Of a stretch of DNA of 64,000 nucleotides, positions 11,979 to 23,319 are shown piece after piece. The stretch lies in the NCBI GenBank assembly GCA_030248215.1, contig JASANG010000527.1:1-64000 (forward strand), written 5' to 3'. The DNA comes from Enoplolaimus lenunculus. Taxonomy: Eukaryota; Nematoda; Enoplea; Enoplida; Thoracostomopsidae. The stretch's first letter is position 1; the number at the start of each line of letters is the position of its first letter. Under the pieces are notes generated by a model. That model did not search any database and was not told the DNA's origin. It was given only the letters and a program-made list of their open reading frames with translations. A program made the position numbers and the translations under genes.

Positions 11979-12750
11979 GGTTCACGTTATTATTGGGGCA
12001 GTCTGGTCACGTTTTGTCACATGTTGCTTCGACATCAGCATAAAATTTTTACCAATATATACGGACAGACAAAAGTTGAATATCATGTAATATTGTTATA
12101 CAAAGCACGGGTACACAGGTTATCTTAACATACAAGTGTTCGAATGTCACATGACACTATCAGACATATTGGCGAATATCATATGATATTCCAAATTAAC
12201 AGCATATATGATATGAAAGACAGCAAGACGTATTTGGAGGATTACATGATATTCAATTATGTAGTTTATTACGTATCATAAGCAATCCGCCAAAATTTCA
12301 ATATACCCGCCAAAATTTGAATTTTCCTGCCAAGATTGGAAATGTCCAGCGAAATTTTGAACTCTCGCGCCAAAATTTAAATTTCCTGCCAAAATAAATT
12401 TCCCCCAAAAATTTAAATTTTCCCTACAAAAATTACCATTCCCCGCCATAAATTTTCGTAATATTTTATAAAGGTAACGGCACATGCTGTTACTATCATA
12501 CGATATTCTGCCATATGCAAACCTAGTTATGCAACTGACTCAGTAGACATTTTTAAATGATCATATGATATTGACAGACAGTGTAGGGAATATCATACGA
12601 TATTGAAAAACAAAACGTGACCGATACGTGATGTTAGCAGACAACCACTGTTTTTGGAATATCATATTGGGTTACATCGCAAACAAAATGCTACCCAATA
12701 TATAGAACGTGACAAAACGTGACCCATCTGCACCATTTATAACGTGAACC
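11979..12750. mobile_element. G element, 772 bp with long imperfect TIRs
   Basis: GGTTCACGTTAT, then GGGTCACGTTTTGTCAC-like sequence, repeated inverted at 12690-12750 over about 45 bp. The interior holds several ATATCATATGATAT-type palindromes (12176, 12495, 12557, 12592) and the 20-bp tandem array below. No coding frame and no clear target duplication. Confidence 0.6.
12287..12470 (+). repeat. Degenerate 20-bp tandem array
   Basis: About nine units of the type CCGCCAAAATTTGAATTTTC, varying between 18 and 21 bp, inside the G element. Confidence 0.7.
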
Positions 12751-13555
12751 GCGCATCTGCTTTAAAAATATTGACAAAACAACTACAAAACTAATTCAGA
12801 ATAATAATCATGTCTACGAGTTTATATTTTAATTTATCCTCAGAGATGCCTACTTCTAAGATGAATGGCAATATCTTTAACAAGAAGAAACATGTGCAAG
12901 GTTTGTGATCAGTCATATTCTTTGAAACATGACACCTAAACAATAACATTACATAAGCTTGTTTTGATCTATAAATCCACAAGTCTTCGCTAAGGATTTG
13001 AAGTCAGTGATTTTCGAATGGACTGGAACAACTTCGCTTTCAAAAGATGACAAATCAGCTCCACTATGGAGTATTAATTTAGCCAAATATTCATATCAGC
13101 TAAGGCAGCCAAACCAATTTTTAGGAGAGGCATGCGCATGCGGTTGGAAGCACAAGCTTATCAGTGGGGCTATAACTTTTTAGTGGGGGTAGATCATTTT
13201 TTCTTGAAATGCTGAGCCCCCTCCTGCTTCCCATTCTGGTTACTGTCACCAAATGTTATATTTTAGTTGAAATGTCACAGTTGCCGTAATTGACTGCACT
13301 GCCTCTGATATAATATTAATAGGAATAATATTCTTTGAATCCTGCGAATAGGTGCATTTAGACGTCAAACATGACACTTCGAAACGTCAAAAATAGTATT
13401 AATCTGTTTGCATATTTTCATATTTGCTTGCAACATTTAAAGTTTGATTTTAATTAGTTTGGAGACAACTATATATTTCGGCGAACCAAAGCTTAAAATA
13501 GAAGGAATTAATGCTAAATTATTAAAAATTTGTTAGCAACAGTTTTGTTTTGCAG
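12751..13555. other. No gene seen
   Basis: AT-rich with only short frames. 13155-13230 has a G/C-rich fragment resembling the edge of a hAT-like element. Confidence 0.35.
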
Positions 13556-13712
13556 TCGTATAATTATATCCTGCCTACACGTGGATTGCCGTGGATATTC
13601 CAGTATGTGTAATCCGTTCAACTTGGGGATATGTGAGCCAGGGAAAGACACGAGGATGTATCACCCGAAATTTCTGGAAAGATTCGAAAACTTCAGTATT
13701 ACTGTAGAATAA
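13556..13712 (+). CDS. Possible terminal exon of a cysteine-rich peptide
   Basis: A pyrimidine-rich acceptor (TTTTGTTTTGCAG) ends at 13555 and opens a frame of about 51 codons to a TAA at 13710. It has four cysteines (C-x4-C-x6-C-x7-C) and then a charged tail with MYHPKF. The layout, SC..DC, six residues, C, then GxC and a later MxHxxF, resembles that of the secreted peptide at 63395-63685 on the other strand. No signal-peptide exon was found upstream, so this is either the last exon of a gene with a distant first exon, a relic, or chance. The codons look ordinary for coding DNA, but the evidence is thin. Confidence 0.3.
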
Positions 13713-13907
13713 CCTGTCTCAGGTCAAGGACGTCGTTTATTCGTCAGCAAAAGAAATCGTTGCTACGCACCTGATTCAGCTGCTGTACTATAGATAATCC
13801 TAAATCATTAATTAAAAACACAAGTCTTGGCATTTAATCCAATTCAATGTAAAGCCTTCGGTATCACGATTTTTTTGTTTTTGACAGTTGGCACCAAGGT
13901 TTGTGCT

Positions 13908-14433
13908 GCCCATGTTACTTTAAGGCGCGTCCAGGTTACTGGTGGGTCTATAAAAGAGTAAGTTTAGATTCTAGATTACATTTTTTTGTTTAGGCTTAGG
14001 CTTAGGCTTACTCTCTAAAGTTTTAAACTTAAATTATTGCTTAAATAAATAAAAATCAGTTTAAGTAAAACTTAAATGACTGGAGAGACTAACTAAACTA
14101 GAATTTTAAGTTTCACTTAAACTCACGTGTTTTAAGTTTAACACGTGTTTAAGTAAACTTATTTTTAGTTGAAATAACAAGTGCAGCCGTGTATCTAAGA
14201 GTTCATTAAGTTTAGCTTAAACTAAAAACGTGTAAGATTTTAAATGAGTTTAAGCGTAACCTACCTGTTAGCTTAGGTAATCCTGAAAGTCAGTTTAATA
14301 CTGGTGGATTAGCTTAAGCTTAAATCAAGTTAGTTTAAGCGTTTAGAGAGTAGGAACATATTCTTGCAACGCTTAGGCTTAGGCTTAGGAATACGCTTAA
14401 TCTACTGTTACGCCCCTTAAAGTAACATTGGCC
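13908..14433 (+). mobile_element. T element T6 (subfamily c) with nested insertion
   Basis: GCCCATGTTACTTTAAGG at left and AAAGTAACATTGGCC at right. The TTAGGC tract is split by a second element at 14011-14350. Confidence 0.8.
14011..14350. mobile_element. Nested foldback element, TA target
   Basis: 340 bp. CTCTCTAAA at both ends inverted, TA on each side (14009-14010, 14351-14352). The interior is full of TTTAAGTTTA/TAAACTTAA words that can pair. Younger than T6, which it splits. Confidence 0.75.
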
Positions 14434-14700
14434 TTCTGTGCTGTATTTTAGGAATACGCTTAATCTACTGTTACGCCCCTTAAAGTAACATTGGCCTTCT
14501 GTGCTGTATTTTAGTAATACGCTTAATCGACTGTTACACCCCTTAAAGTAACATTGGCCTTCTGTGCTGTATTTTAGGAATACGCTTAATCAACTGTTAC
14601 GCCCCTTAAAGTAGCATTGGCCTTCTGTGCTGTATTTTAGGAATACACTTAATCTACTGTTACGCCCCTTAAAGTAACATTGGCCTTCTGTGCTGTATTC
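14388..14700 (+). repeat. 63-bp tandem array of a T-element end
   Basis: Five units at 14388, 14451, 14514, 14577 and 14640. Each is the last 45 bp of T6 (GGAATACGCTTAATC to GGCC) plus 18 bp of adjoining DNA (TTCTGTGCTGTATTTTAG). Confidence 0.9.
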
Positions 14701-16251
14701 TCAAATCTTTTATTTTAAAGGCAAGATAGTAAATTTATCCAAGTTATTATTATAGGATCATTAAACAAATTAAACTTATGTGGCTTAAATTACAAAACGT
14801 TGCATTCATTTGAATTTTAATTTGATCGCTAACATTTCAATGAAAGATAAAATTTTTGAAGACCAGTTTAGTTCACTTTTATTTGAAGAAAATCTGTTAT
14901 CCGCAGCCACTGCGGGCTGCTGAAACCCTGCGCCTATAAAATGCACCGATTTTGGGCCTGGAATATTTCTGAACTCCTGAATGCGACAAATTGCTTGTTT
15001 GAATAGTCTACAGCGGCACCTTAAAAGGTCCATACCGCCTAAACACGCCATGTTTTTAGTCCGAGTCCCTTACGACAGACTGCGGACCAACACCACTAGC
15101 TAACCATACCGTTGTTTATATCCACACACTCTAGCTATAATTGTAAAATGTACTCTCTTTGTAGGGTCAAACTCGACTTTTTTTGCATCAGCGCAAGCGT
15201 GATAACGTGGATGCTCCATAATATGTGTCATTCATAATTCATAAATTGGGTATCCGCACAATGGCCACTAATTGGTTGTATCAAGAGTGGATGATTTTCA
15301 CAAGAGTGTGCAACTGAATACATTCTGTACACAAAACAATGTACCCAGCGGATGTTGTATTTTTGACCTACCCCCCATATTTGGGAAGGGGGAACGTTGA
15401 ACCAATATTTTGAATTTTAGCTAAAGTCACTCTGATTATATTTTAACTCCTATGTTTACTATGTAGATTAAGTGGTGACTACCCCCAAATCAGGGGGGGC
15501 GAGCTAAAATGCAACGCGTCCTGGTACACTTTGTGCCATGCACTACCGCATCAGTTGCCTGGGTCATGGTGCAAACAAAATTGTGACAGTTCCATGCTTT
15601 ATAAGTCGTTTTTTAGAAATTTTTTCTCTTTTAATTCCAGAGAACCTTAGCGAAATCTTTCATTTCGCACTTTTACAAATTCCTCAAATATGTCTCACTC
15701 CGAACAGTCCGAACCGTGCAAATGTGAAAACGAGCTATTGTCTGGCTCGTTTCGCTCGCGAGTTTTCATTGGTCATCATTTACGCAATGCAACTTCGCGT
15801 ATGCGCCCGATGTTTTTAGATAAACTGCTGCACCCCTAGATAATATTTTGCAACGGGGACCTACCTCACAGGCGGGGTTGGGGCTAAGATGCCTTAACGG
15901 CGGTAGTGATCATGCAGAGTGGTGAACTAAATCGGGTATATGTCTGTTGTAATTGTCCACTCATAAATTTGCCTGTGATTTTGTATATTCGATTCCGATA
16001 TACAAACAAATCGTGCAATATATAAAGCAATATGGACTGGACGGCCTATGTTAAACAGATAGGCCCATCACTAAACGTAAGCCTAAGCCTAACCACGGGC
16101 GTAAATATAAACCTGAGCGTAAAAGCTAACCCAAGGCGTCAGCCTTTCAGTCTCGTAAATCCGTTGTCTCCCTGTCCGCCCATAGTGAAAAGACCCTAAT
16201 AAAATTTACATGGAACATTTATATCCATCAAGGTTTTGTTACATTTTTGCA
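14701..16251. other. No gene seen
   Basis: Short frames only. 15345-15520 has paired G/C runs like a decayed element. 15741-15766 carries the CTCGTTTCGCTCGCGAG motif. 16040-16130 retains a few CCTAAG words. Confidence 0.35.
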
Positions 16252-16460
16252 CACTGCAAAAAATGGTGTGTCAAATTGACTCCTTCCGAAATAGGCTCTA
16301 CGGGACTACACAAATTGAGTCAAATTAGACTCCGCCAGAGTCAAATTCGACTCATTTAGCCGCACGTTTGACTCTGGCGGAGTCGAATTTGACTCAGTTT
16401 GTGTAGTCCCGTAGAGCCTATTTCGGAGGGAGTCAATTTGACTACCCATTTTTTGCAGTG
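16252..16460. mobile_element. A hairpin A1
   Basis: CACTGCAAAAAATGG at left, its complement at right. The whole 209 bp folds back; the interior is made of GAGTCAAATTNGACTC words. CA on each side. Confidence 0.85.
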
Positions 16461-17044
16461 CAAGCTCCAAACAGTGTTTCAAGCGAAACATATTTTAAAT
16501 ATAACTAAGTGCCGGAAAACTTCGGCCGAAATACGAGCGTGTCTAATCTGACAAATATACAACGCACGATTGTTATTCGTCTGGCAGGAATCAAATTAAA
16601 CATTCACCATTTTAAGCATAAAACCAAACAAAAACCAATCTAAACCTATATTCAGTAGTAAGCACAGTACGAACAGCTTTTATAAATGTCATTCATTGTC
16701 TAACAGCATTATTCTATTAGCTTTCTTCAACGTTCGTCTGTTGTCTATGTTTCATGTTTGCATGTTGATATTCAGTGAGTTGACACAGTCGAACGAATGA
16801 TTTTTAGAGTTGAGTAAACATTTAATAATACATTTTATATCTCATATGTCGTTTTTGTAGTGTTTGTAGCAGCCAACCGTTTTGCTTGCTGATTTATTCC
16901 TAATATTCAAACCACGTGGAGTTTTTTTATAACAAAGATTCTGACCTGTGAGTTTAAAGATATTGATTTTTGATTGCCATATGCCTTTTTTGTAGCCTTT
17001 TGTCAACGGTTTAAGTTGCGATTCCGATTCCGGTTTCGGCAGTA

Positions 17045-17385
17045 CTGTAGTGACCCGAATAAAAAGGCGTAATAAGAGGAGGTTTACATTTTGAGTCCCA
17101 GTCAATAAAGGATGCGTATCCCTAATAAGAGTCCTTGAGCGGATAGAGTCCGTAAACCCTAATTGGGGTCCATAAATGTCAAATATATCTAATTATTGCG
17201 CATAAATGACTCCAGGGCCAAATAAAATTGAGTTCGAAACTTTAAAGCGTACTTAATTTTTGGAAGAACATTTTTAAGTGTAATCTTGCATTATCGCATG
17301 TGCTACTGACACAAGACAAATAAACGTTTAATTCAAAGGATAGTAATGTTAAAAAGTATTTCAAAGGCGAAGGATAGAGGGTAAA
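17045..17385 (+). mobile_element. F element F1 (one end)
   Basis: TA then CTGTAGTGACCCGAATAAAA, followed by about 300 bp that matches F2 (37081-37514) in reverse. The far end is lost in an A-rich stretch. Confidence 0.65.
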
Positions 17386-17391
17386 ACAGAA

Positions 17392-17490
17392 AGAACGCGA
17401 AAAGAAGAAAAAAAAAAAACCAAAAACTCTAAGGCCCTGTTGCGATGCAAAAAAAAACAGAGAGAAAAAAAAGGAAAAAAAAAAAACAAC
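17392..17490 (+). repeat. A-rich low-complexity stretch
   Basis: Several runs of 8-12 A with G. Confidence 0.8.
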
Positions 17491-17494
17491 GCAG

Positions 17495-18190
17495 TTGGTT
17501 AATCTTGAAATATTGAAAAATTTGCTAAAAACTCGCTTTTGTAACGTTTACAACCACGCAAAAAATAATCTCCTTCCCCCTAGAAAAGTCCGAAAATGAA
17601 TCTTGCAGTAGGCCCAGCAAGAAACTTGTAATTTCGATTGTACCAAATTTTGTTCTGGTTACAATCCTTCTATACGGCCGTTTTGTAGTTGATCTATTTT
17701 AATTCAGAAAACACATAATTTTTTGCTTTACAAATTTTACACACCGACGTATCCAGAAATGTTGAATTTGAACCAGTTACAGTGATATATTAAGACTTAT
17801 GGCTGTGAATTTCATTGTTACTCGTATAAGTCTAAGTTTTAGTTTTCTTTCCCGCTGAACCTTTCAACCTTTGATATGGGGCCTAGTATAAGATGCAAGT
17901 TTTACAATATATGTTAGGCTGTTGAAAAAAATTAATTGCCATTAACAGCTTGCATTAATGACATAGACTGTGGCGTTGATTTTTACCCCTTTTGAATACT
18001 ATTCCGCGGGGGAAATGAAATTTGGGGGCACTCGTAAAACCAGAACACTGACGAATTGTCGAATTGTAAGGTACCTAATATTTGAGCAGAGAAGCTTTTC
18101 TAAGCTCTTTACCAGCAAGCAGTAGGAAAGCTAATTAAATATAAAATGGCGGTTTTGCCTTTCCCCCCAGAGGAGTGGACTGATACAAAT
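17495..18190. other. No gene seen
   Basis: AT-rich, no supported frame or repeat. Confidence 0.35.
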
Positions 18191-18191
18191 T

Positions 18192-18342
18192 AGTTAACCC
18201 AGCCAAATCCATTAGCCACAAGCGTCACACACATCAGTTACCCATGTTAACCCACTAGCCACCCAGGTGAAACCATTAAGACACCTGGGTGAACCCCATT
18301 AGTCACTCAGGCGTAGCCCACAGCCAGATCTATTAGTCATGG
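18192..18342 (+). repeat. Degenerate tandem array, about 30-bp unit
   Basis: Repeated words of the type CCATTAGCCAC and CACCCAGGTGAA, four to five loose copies. Confidence 0.5.
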
Positions 18343-18525
18343 CTATTGAAAGATACCGGTTCGTGATAAACCCCCAACTTCTTCCTTTATAATTATCTAA
18401 AAATGGTCTGTATAGCTGATTATTGACCAGTTGATTGTTTCCAACCAGCGATAATAAAAATTTCAGCTACAAAAATGAAATAGTTTTTTTCCGGCTGGTG
18501 TTTACTAACGAATTGCTCACCACTT

Positions 18526-18775
18526 CACTGTAAATTTCAGTGAGTTGATTTTAACTCAGAATGAGTTGAAACAGTCAGTCTGAGTTAGGACTATTAGAAC
18601 TCAAAATTTTGAGTTGATTCAATTCATTTTGAGTTAATTAATCAACTCACAAAGAGTCAACGCAACTCAGGGTGAAAATCAACTCAACTCAGAGTGAGTT
18701 AATGTTTACTGATATTAATTCACAAATAACCAACTCGCTAGTTGAATTAATTAATCAACTCATTGAAATTTACTG
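18526..18775. mobile_element. B hairpin B1
   Basis: CACTGTAAATTTCAGTGAGT at left, decayed mirror at right. The interior alternates AACTCA and TGAGTT words. Confidence 0.75.
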
Positions 18776-19251
18776 AGTTGTTTGTAGTTGAAAATGATCA
18801 AATTTTGACCAGCCAACTATCAAAAATAGTTGACCAGCTATAGTTGTTTACCGGCTTGTTGTTAGTTTTCATTCTGTAGAAATGATCAGCTGTTTACTAG
18901 CTAGTAGACATTTTATCCGATTTTCGAACTGGCAACAGCAGGGAATTCCAAAATTCTTCTTCCATTGCATAGTCTGATTCATAGTAGTAAAATAAATAAT
19001 AGTCATTTTTTCAAATATACTGTTAAAAATGAGTTTTTTTCAAGAATGCAGATTTTATTCTCTTCAGAATTAGGTGGAAAATCCGGAAATTACAGTGAAT
19101 TCATTTTAGAAATATTCTAATTTTTTTGATTGACTGACACCGTTATTTCATTACAAGCAGGATATACTGGAGTATCTTTGGTTAACAACATAATGCGGAA
19201 ATGTTTTTAATCGGATGACGACTTTGTTTCGTCATAATGAAAAAAGTCCTG

Positions 19252-19450
19252 CACTGTAAAAAATGGGGAGTTAAATTGACTCTCTCGGAAACAGACTTTT
19301 CCTGACTACACACACTGAGTCAAATTTGATTCCACCAGAGTGAACAGTGAATCGAATTTGACTCTGGTGGAGTCAAATTTGACTCAGTTTGTGTAGTCAT
19401 GGAAAGCCTGTTTCCGATAGAGTCAATTTGACTCCATATTTTTTACAGTG
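19252..19450. mobile_element. A hairpin A2
   Basis: 199 bp, CACTGTAAAAAATGG ends, strong foldback. Confidence 0.85.
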
Positions 19451-20320
19451 TGAATAATTTTATGGTTAAATGACATTATAATGCGGATATGTTTTTAATT
19501 AACTTACGTCATGGGCTGGGTTGCAGTAACATGATTTAGACGGTCTAATGATGCACTACCGTACACGAATACCAGCTGAAGCGATCATACCAATAAGCGC
19601 ACTTAATAACGAACTTACAAATATTTAGCGTTTGACCAGAATACAATTCCAAATTCCTGCTGGCTACCAATTTTTTTGTGCTTATTTCAGTCAAAATTAC
19701 AGCAGTTGCTGTAATTAGTTCAGTAACCATGCAAACGGACAAATACGGCTCATAGTTGATTTTATAAAAAATTGACTAATGTTACTGTAACTGTTTTGAT
19801 GGACGAGTAGCTATGGTGTACAATAGCTAAACAATAAACGACACTAAGCTATACTTCAGTGAAATTTTTGCAACCACTACCTGATGATAAATGGAGTGCT
19901 CAGTTAGGGATCATCCACATTATAATGTCTACTGATGTAAAAAAATTATCCAGTTACTTAAATTTGACTTCGGTACGAAACAACACTAAGTTGAAATTAT
20001 GTACAATGCCAAAAATGTGTTCCATCAAAACTTGTCCTGAGTCTATAGACCGAATGTCAGAACAGTAGTCACATTCTTTTTACAATTTAGAGATTCGAAG
20101 TAATTGTGAAGTGTCCACACGAATGTGATTCAACAACGGTTAATCCTATTGAAATAGCGGATTTAAATCGTCTCTAAATTTCTAACATAAACATTTTCGC
20201 GTTATAGTTTAAAATACTATTCAATTAAGTCCCTTAGCCAGAGGGAGGCCAGAAGACGGCTCAGAGCCGCTAAAAATGTTTTTCTCTTCCTAACATGTTC
20301 TAACCTCGCAGGTAAATGTT
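19451..20320. other. No gene seen
   Basis: Frames of 65-69 codons at 19545-19742 (minus) and 19859-20068 (plus) show no recognisable protein. Confidence 0.35.
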
Positions 20321-20574
20321 TTAACCCCTTCTCACCAGCGCAGTGTATATACGGTAAATATTATATATTGCACCGTGTTTAACAATTGCAACACGTACAC
20401 GTATACATAGTACTAAATCACCACAAGACGTGAATCCCCCTCGGGCTCGAGCGTCAAGCTCCAATAGCTGAGTGGTGATGGTATACGCGTCCCACTCCAG
20501 TCACTGGCGTTCGAATCCTAGCATAAAGGAAGGTCTCAGGAAAAATAGAAAATATTCATGTGAGAAAGGGTGAA
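20321..20574 (-). mobile_element. S element S1
   Basis: TTAACCCCTTCTCAC at left, TGAGAAAGGGTGAA at right. The left internal palindrome is missing. tRNA-like segment on the plus strand (ATAGCTGAGTGG ... GTTCGAATCC). Confidence 0.8.
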
Positions 20575-20999
20575 AATCAGAAACGTGTCCTAAATTTATT
20601 CTACTCCCCTAACATGTTGAACTGCGGCTGCTCGCCTGGTTCAATAGCGACAAAATATCAAACATACCTAATTGTGATTGTTTCAAAAGTTTATAATTGT
20701 CTCGGGTTTTATTTATTTGCCGAACCAGGAACTTAATGCATGCAGTTAGCTAACCATTGTTTTACTGGACACATAACCAATACCGTCAATGCTGACAGAA
20801 TATTAATTGGTTGAGCAATTGGAGTTTAGACTGAAGCAAATAACGGGATGATCATGTGACATATTAAGCAATATTTTACTACAGCTCAAACGTTTGTGAA
20901 AATGCCGAAAGAACCCAGTAGATAATAGTCACACTCCCTCAATATACCTGCCAGCACCCGAAACCAGGACAGAAGCTATTGCAGAAACACGACTGATGC

Positions 21000-21192
21000 C
21001 AGGACCGGAGGAGCCGCCCCCATACCTCCCGTTTGTGGTGGCACACCCCTAAAGAGATTCCCTCCTAACCGGTTGAAACAAAAGCCGCCGAAGTTTCAAA
21101 ATACGTATAATTTCTCGCTCGTTTCACTCGCGAGTTTGGGACCGCCGCTCTGGAGGTTGAGGAGAGCCCCACCCGCGTCTGCACGTGCACTA
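21000..21192 (+). mobile_element. E element E2 (hAT-like MITE)
   Basis: 193 bp related to E1; left CAGGACCGGAGGAG. Duplication ACTGATGC/ACTAATGA is imperfect. Carries TCGCTCGTTTCACTCGCGAG. Confidence 0.65.
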
Positions 21193-21200
21193 ACTAATGA

Positions 21201-21943
21201 TTTGTCATTTTATAGGTTAATAGCTAGCTCAAATAACAATTAATAAATTGTACTTGACAAGTTCTGAAGACTCAAATATTAATCGATCCCGTAGCCAGAA
21301 GGGAGCCAGGATGGGGATCCAGCGCCCGTGAAAATAGTATGGCCCTGTCCCTACTGAAATTGTTTGACCGCCACTAGCATGGTCCGCTTGCTAGTGGCTT
21401 GATATTATACAATGTAATTAGCATATGTTTCAAATTACAAAACAGCACGTTTTGCAATACGATCGCAATAAATTGTTAAAAACGACTGCAAGCAAGGCTT
21501 GGCTGGACTAAAACCGAAGCACCAACAGACACAGATACGTATGATACATAATATGAGCCAGTACATGCCGTTGTTATTTTTGTTAGCATTGTGTCGCAGA
21601 TTGAATACATATAGCCATGGATTTAGCGTCATGTCTACGTGTCTTTTATGTCGGTATTTCATGAAAAAGCACATGCTTTTAGTTTTCACTAAACCACATC
21701 GTTGGTACAATGGGAATATGAAAGTGAAACGTTTGAAATAATAAGCTGATATTAAGTGATTAATTAAATTATATTTTTTTGGTTCTTGAAGTTCGCAAAA
21801 CTCAATCACGAGAGTTTTCATCTCCCGGTTTTCAAATTTTTAAAAAAGTAAACGGTTCATAATTTTCCTGAGTAGTGAAAATTATAAAAGTTTTATCTAT
21901 TTTTTTAATTGTGTCTGATTTGCCCAGCGTTATAAATAAAGCA
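21201..21943. other. No gene seen
   Basis: Contains overlapping frames of 128 codons (minus) and 80 codons (plus) at 21435-21821. Neither resembles a known protein. Confidence 0.3.
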
Positions 21944-22309
21944 ACAGGGCCGGGAGTAGCCGGATATCCGTTTCCGGTAAAAGTCGTTGTCCGTTTCTGT
22001 TATAGAAATACCAAAAATTGCTGTTATTTTTGTGCTCAAAATTAACTAAAAATCACGTATATGGCTCGCAATTTTTTCATTAATACAAATATGCTGTAAT
22101 TGTTCCTTATGAAACATAAATAACGACATTCATCCAAAATCTAAAAATTGTCAGTGTATCAGATTTTCTTTCTATAAAATTTTAGAAAGACCTGCGAATA
22201 TTTGCATGATTCAGTTGTGTTGGTACACAAAACATCTTTCAAACTTGCATACTTCAATATCCGTTTTCTGTTTCCGTTTTCGTTATTTTTACTATCCGTT
22301 TAAACCCTG
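21944..22309 (-). mobile_element. C element C3
   Basis: CAGGG at both ends, inverted (CAGGGCCGGGAGTAGCCGG; complement of CAGGGTTTAAACGGATAG). The body matches C1/C2. No exact target duplication found. Confidence 0.65.
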
Positions 22310-22560
22310 CAGCCGGGTGAGTGTAAAAAGGTATACGTTTCTGTTTTCACTTTAGGTAAAATCGGTGTTCGTTCCGGTTTGTGTTGTTGATATAAGGGAA
22401 ATGATGCTATTTTTATGCTCATAGTTACTTTTAAGTCACTGAAAATCATTTAATATTTCGATACACGAACGTATGCAGCAATTAATTGGTTTGTAGTAAA
22501 AACAAAAGAATAAAGTAAAAATATCAACAAACTTTAAGCTAATTCGTAATTCTTTTTGTA

Positions 22561-22781
22561 CACTGCCATAAATGGTGAGTGAAGTTGTGTCTCTCCGAAA
22601 TAGGCTCTACGGGACTACACAAACTGAGTCAAACACACAGTGAGTCAAATTCGACTACGCCATAATCAAACGTGCGACTCAGTGAGTTGAATTTGACACT
22701 GGCGAAGTAGAATTTAGTTGAGTTTATGTAGTCGTAGAGAAGTTCGGAGACAGTCAATTTGACTCACCATTTTTCGCAGTG
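22561..22781. mobile_element. A hairpin A3
   Basis: 221 bp, diverged, TA on each side. Confidence 0.75.
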
Positions 22782-22960
22782 TAAAATTTAGGAATAGCTC
22801 GATGAATTCTAAATTATATAGGCAACAAAGTGATACGTCTTTTCAACATTTACACTTATACGTCTTTCTTTTTGCATTTACTGTTTCCGTTTTTATCACA
22901 ATGAGTTGTTTCCGTTTCAAACTCTGATTATTGCCAAATGAAAATTTGATTCAGTCAATG

Positions 22961-23314
22961 GCTGCGTTTCCGAAATTTTACTTAATATTCTCTTAAGTTA
23001 TACTTAAGTAATTACTCGTTGACGACTTAAGTAAATACGTAAATTTCGAGCAAAATCAAATAAACGACAGCCATTGTCATAGCAAGAAAGCAATAGTTTT
23101 GCTTTATATTAAATAGGCACCGTGCGTCTACAATTTCAATTAGATTAATGCTAGCATGCCTGAATGGCAAATTTGTAATCTGTCAAATTTAGTCAGCGAC
23201 ATATGTATTTTCGTAACGTAAGTACGCTTTTATAAACGCCAAAACCGTTAAGTAATTACTTAGCACGTACTTAAGTACTAAAGTCGTACTTAAGTAGGGT
23301 TTCGAAAACCCAGC
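22961..23314. mobile_element. I element with CAATG target duplication
   Basis: 354 bp. GCTGCGTTTCCGAAA at left, complement of GCTGGGTTTTCGAAA at right, CAATG at 22956-22960 and 23315-23319. The interior is rich in ACTTAAGT words. Confidence 0.7.
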
Positions 23315-23319
23315 CAATG

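Noticed and set aside
11749-12090. 113-codon frame running out of the C2 element
   Set aside because: Crosses two repeat boundaries and has no recognisable domain.
21435-21821. 128-codon minus-strand frame
   Set aside because: Overlapped by an equally open 80-codon plus-strand frame, no recognisable motif, expected by chance in 64 kb.
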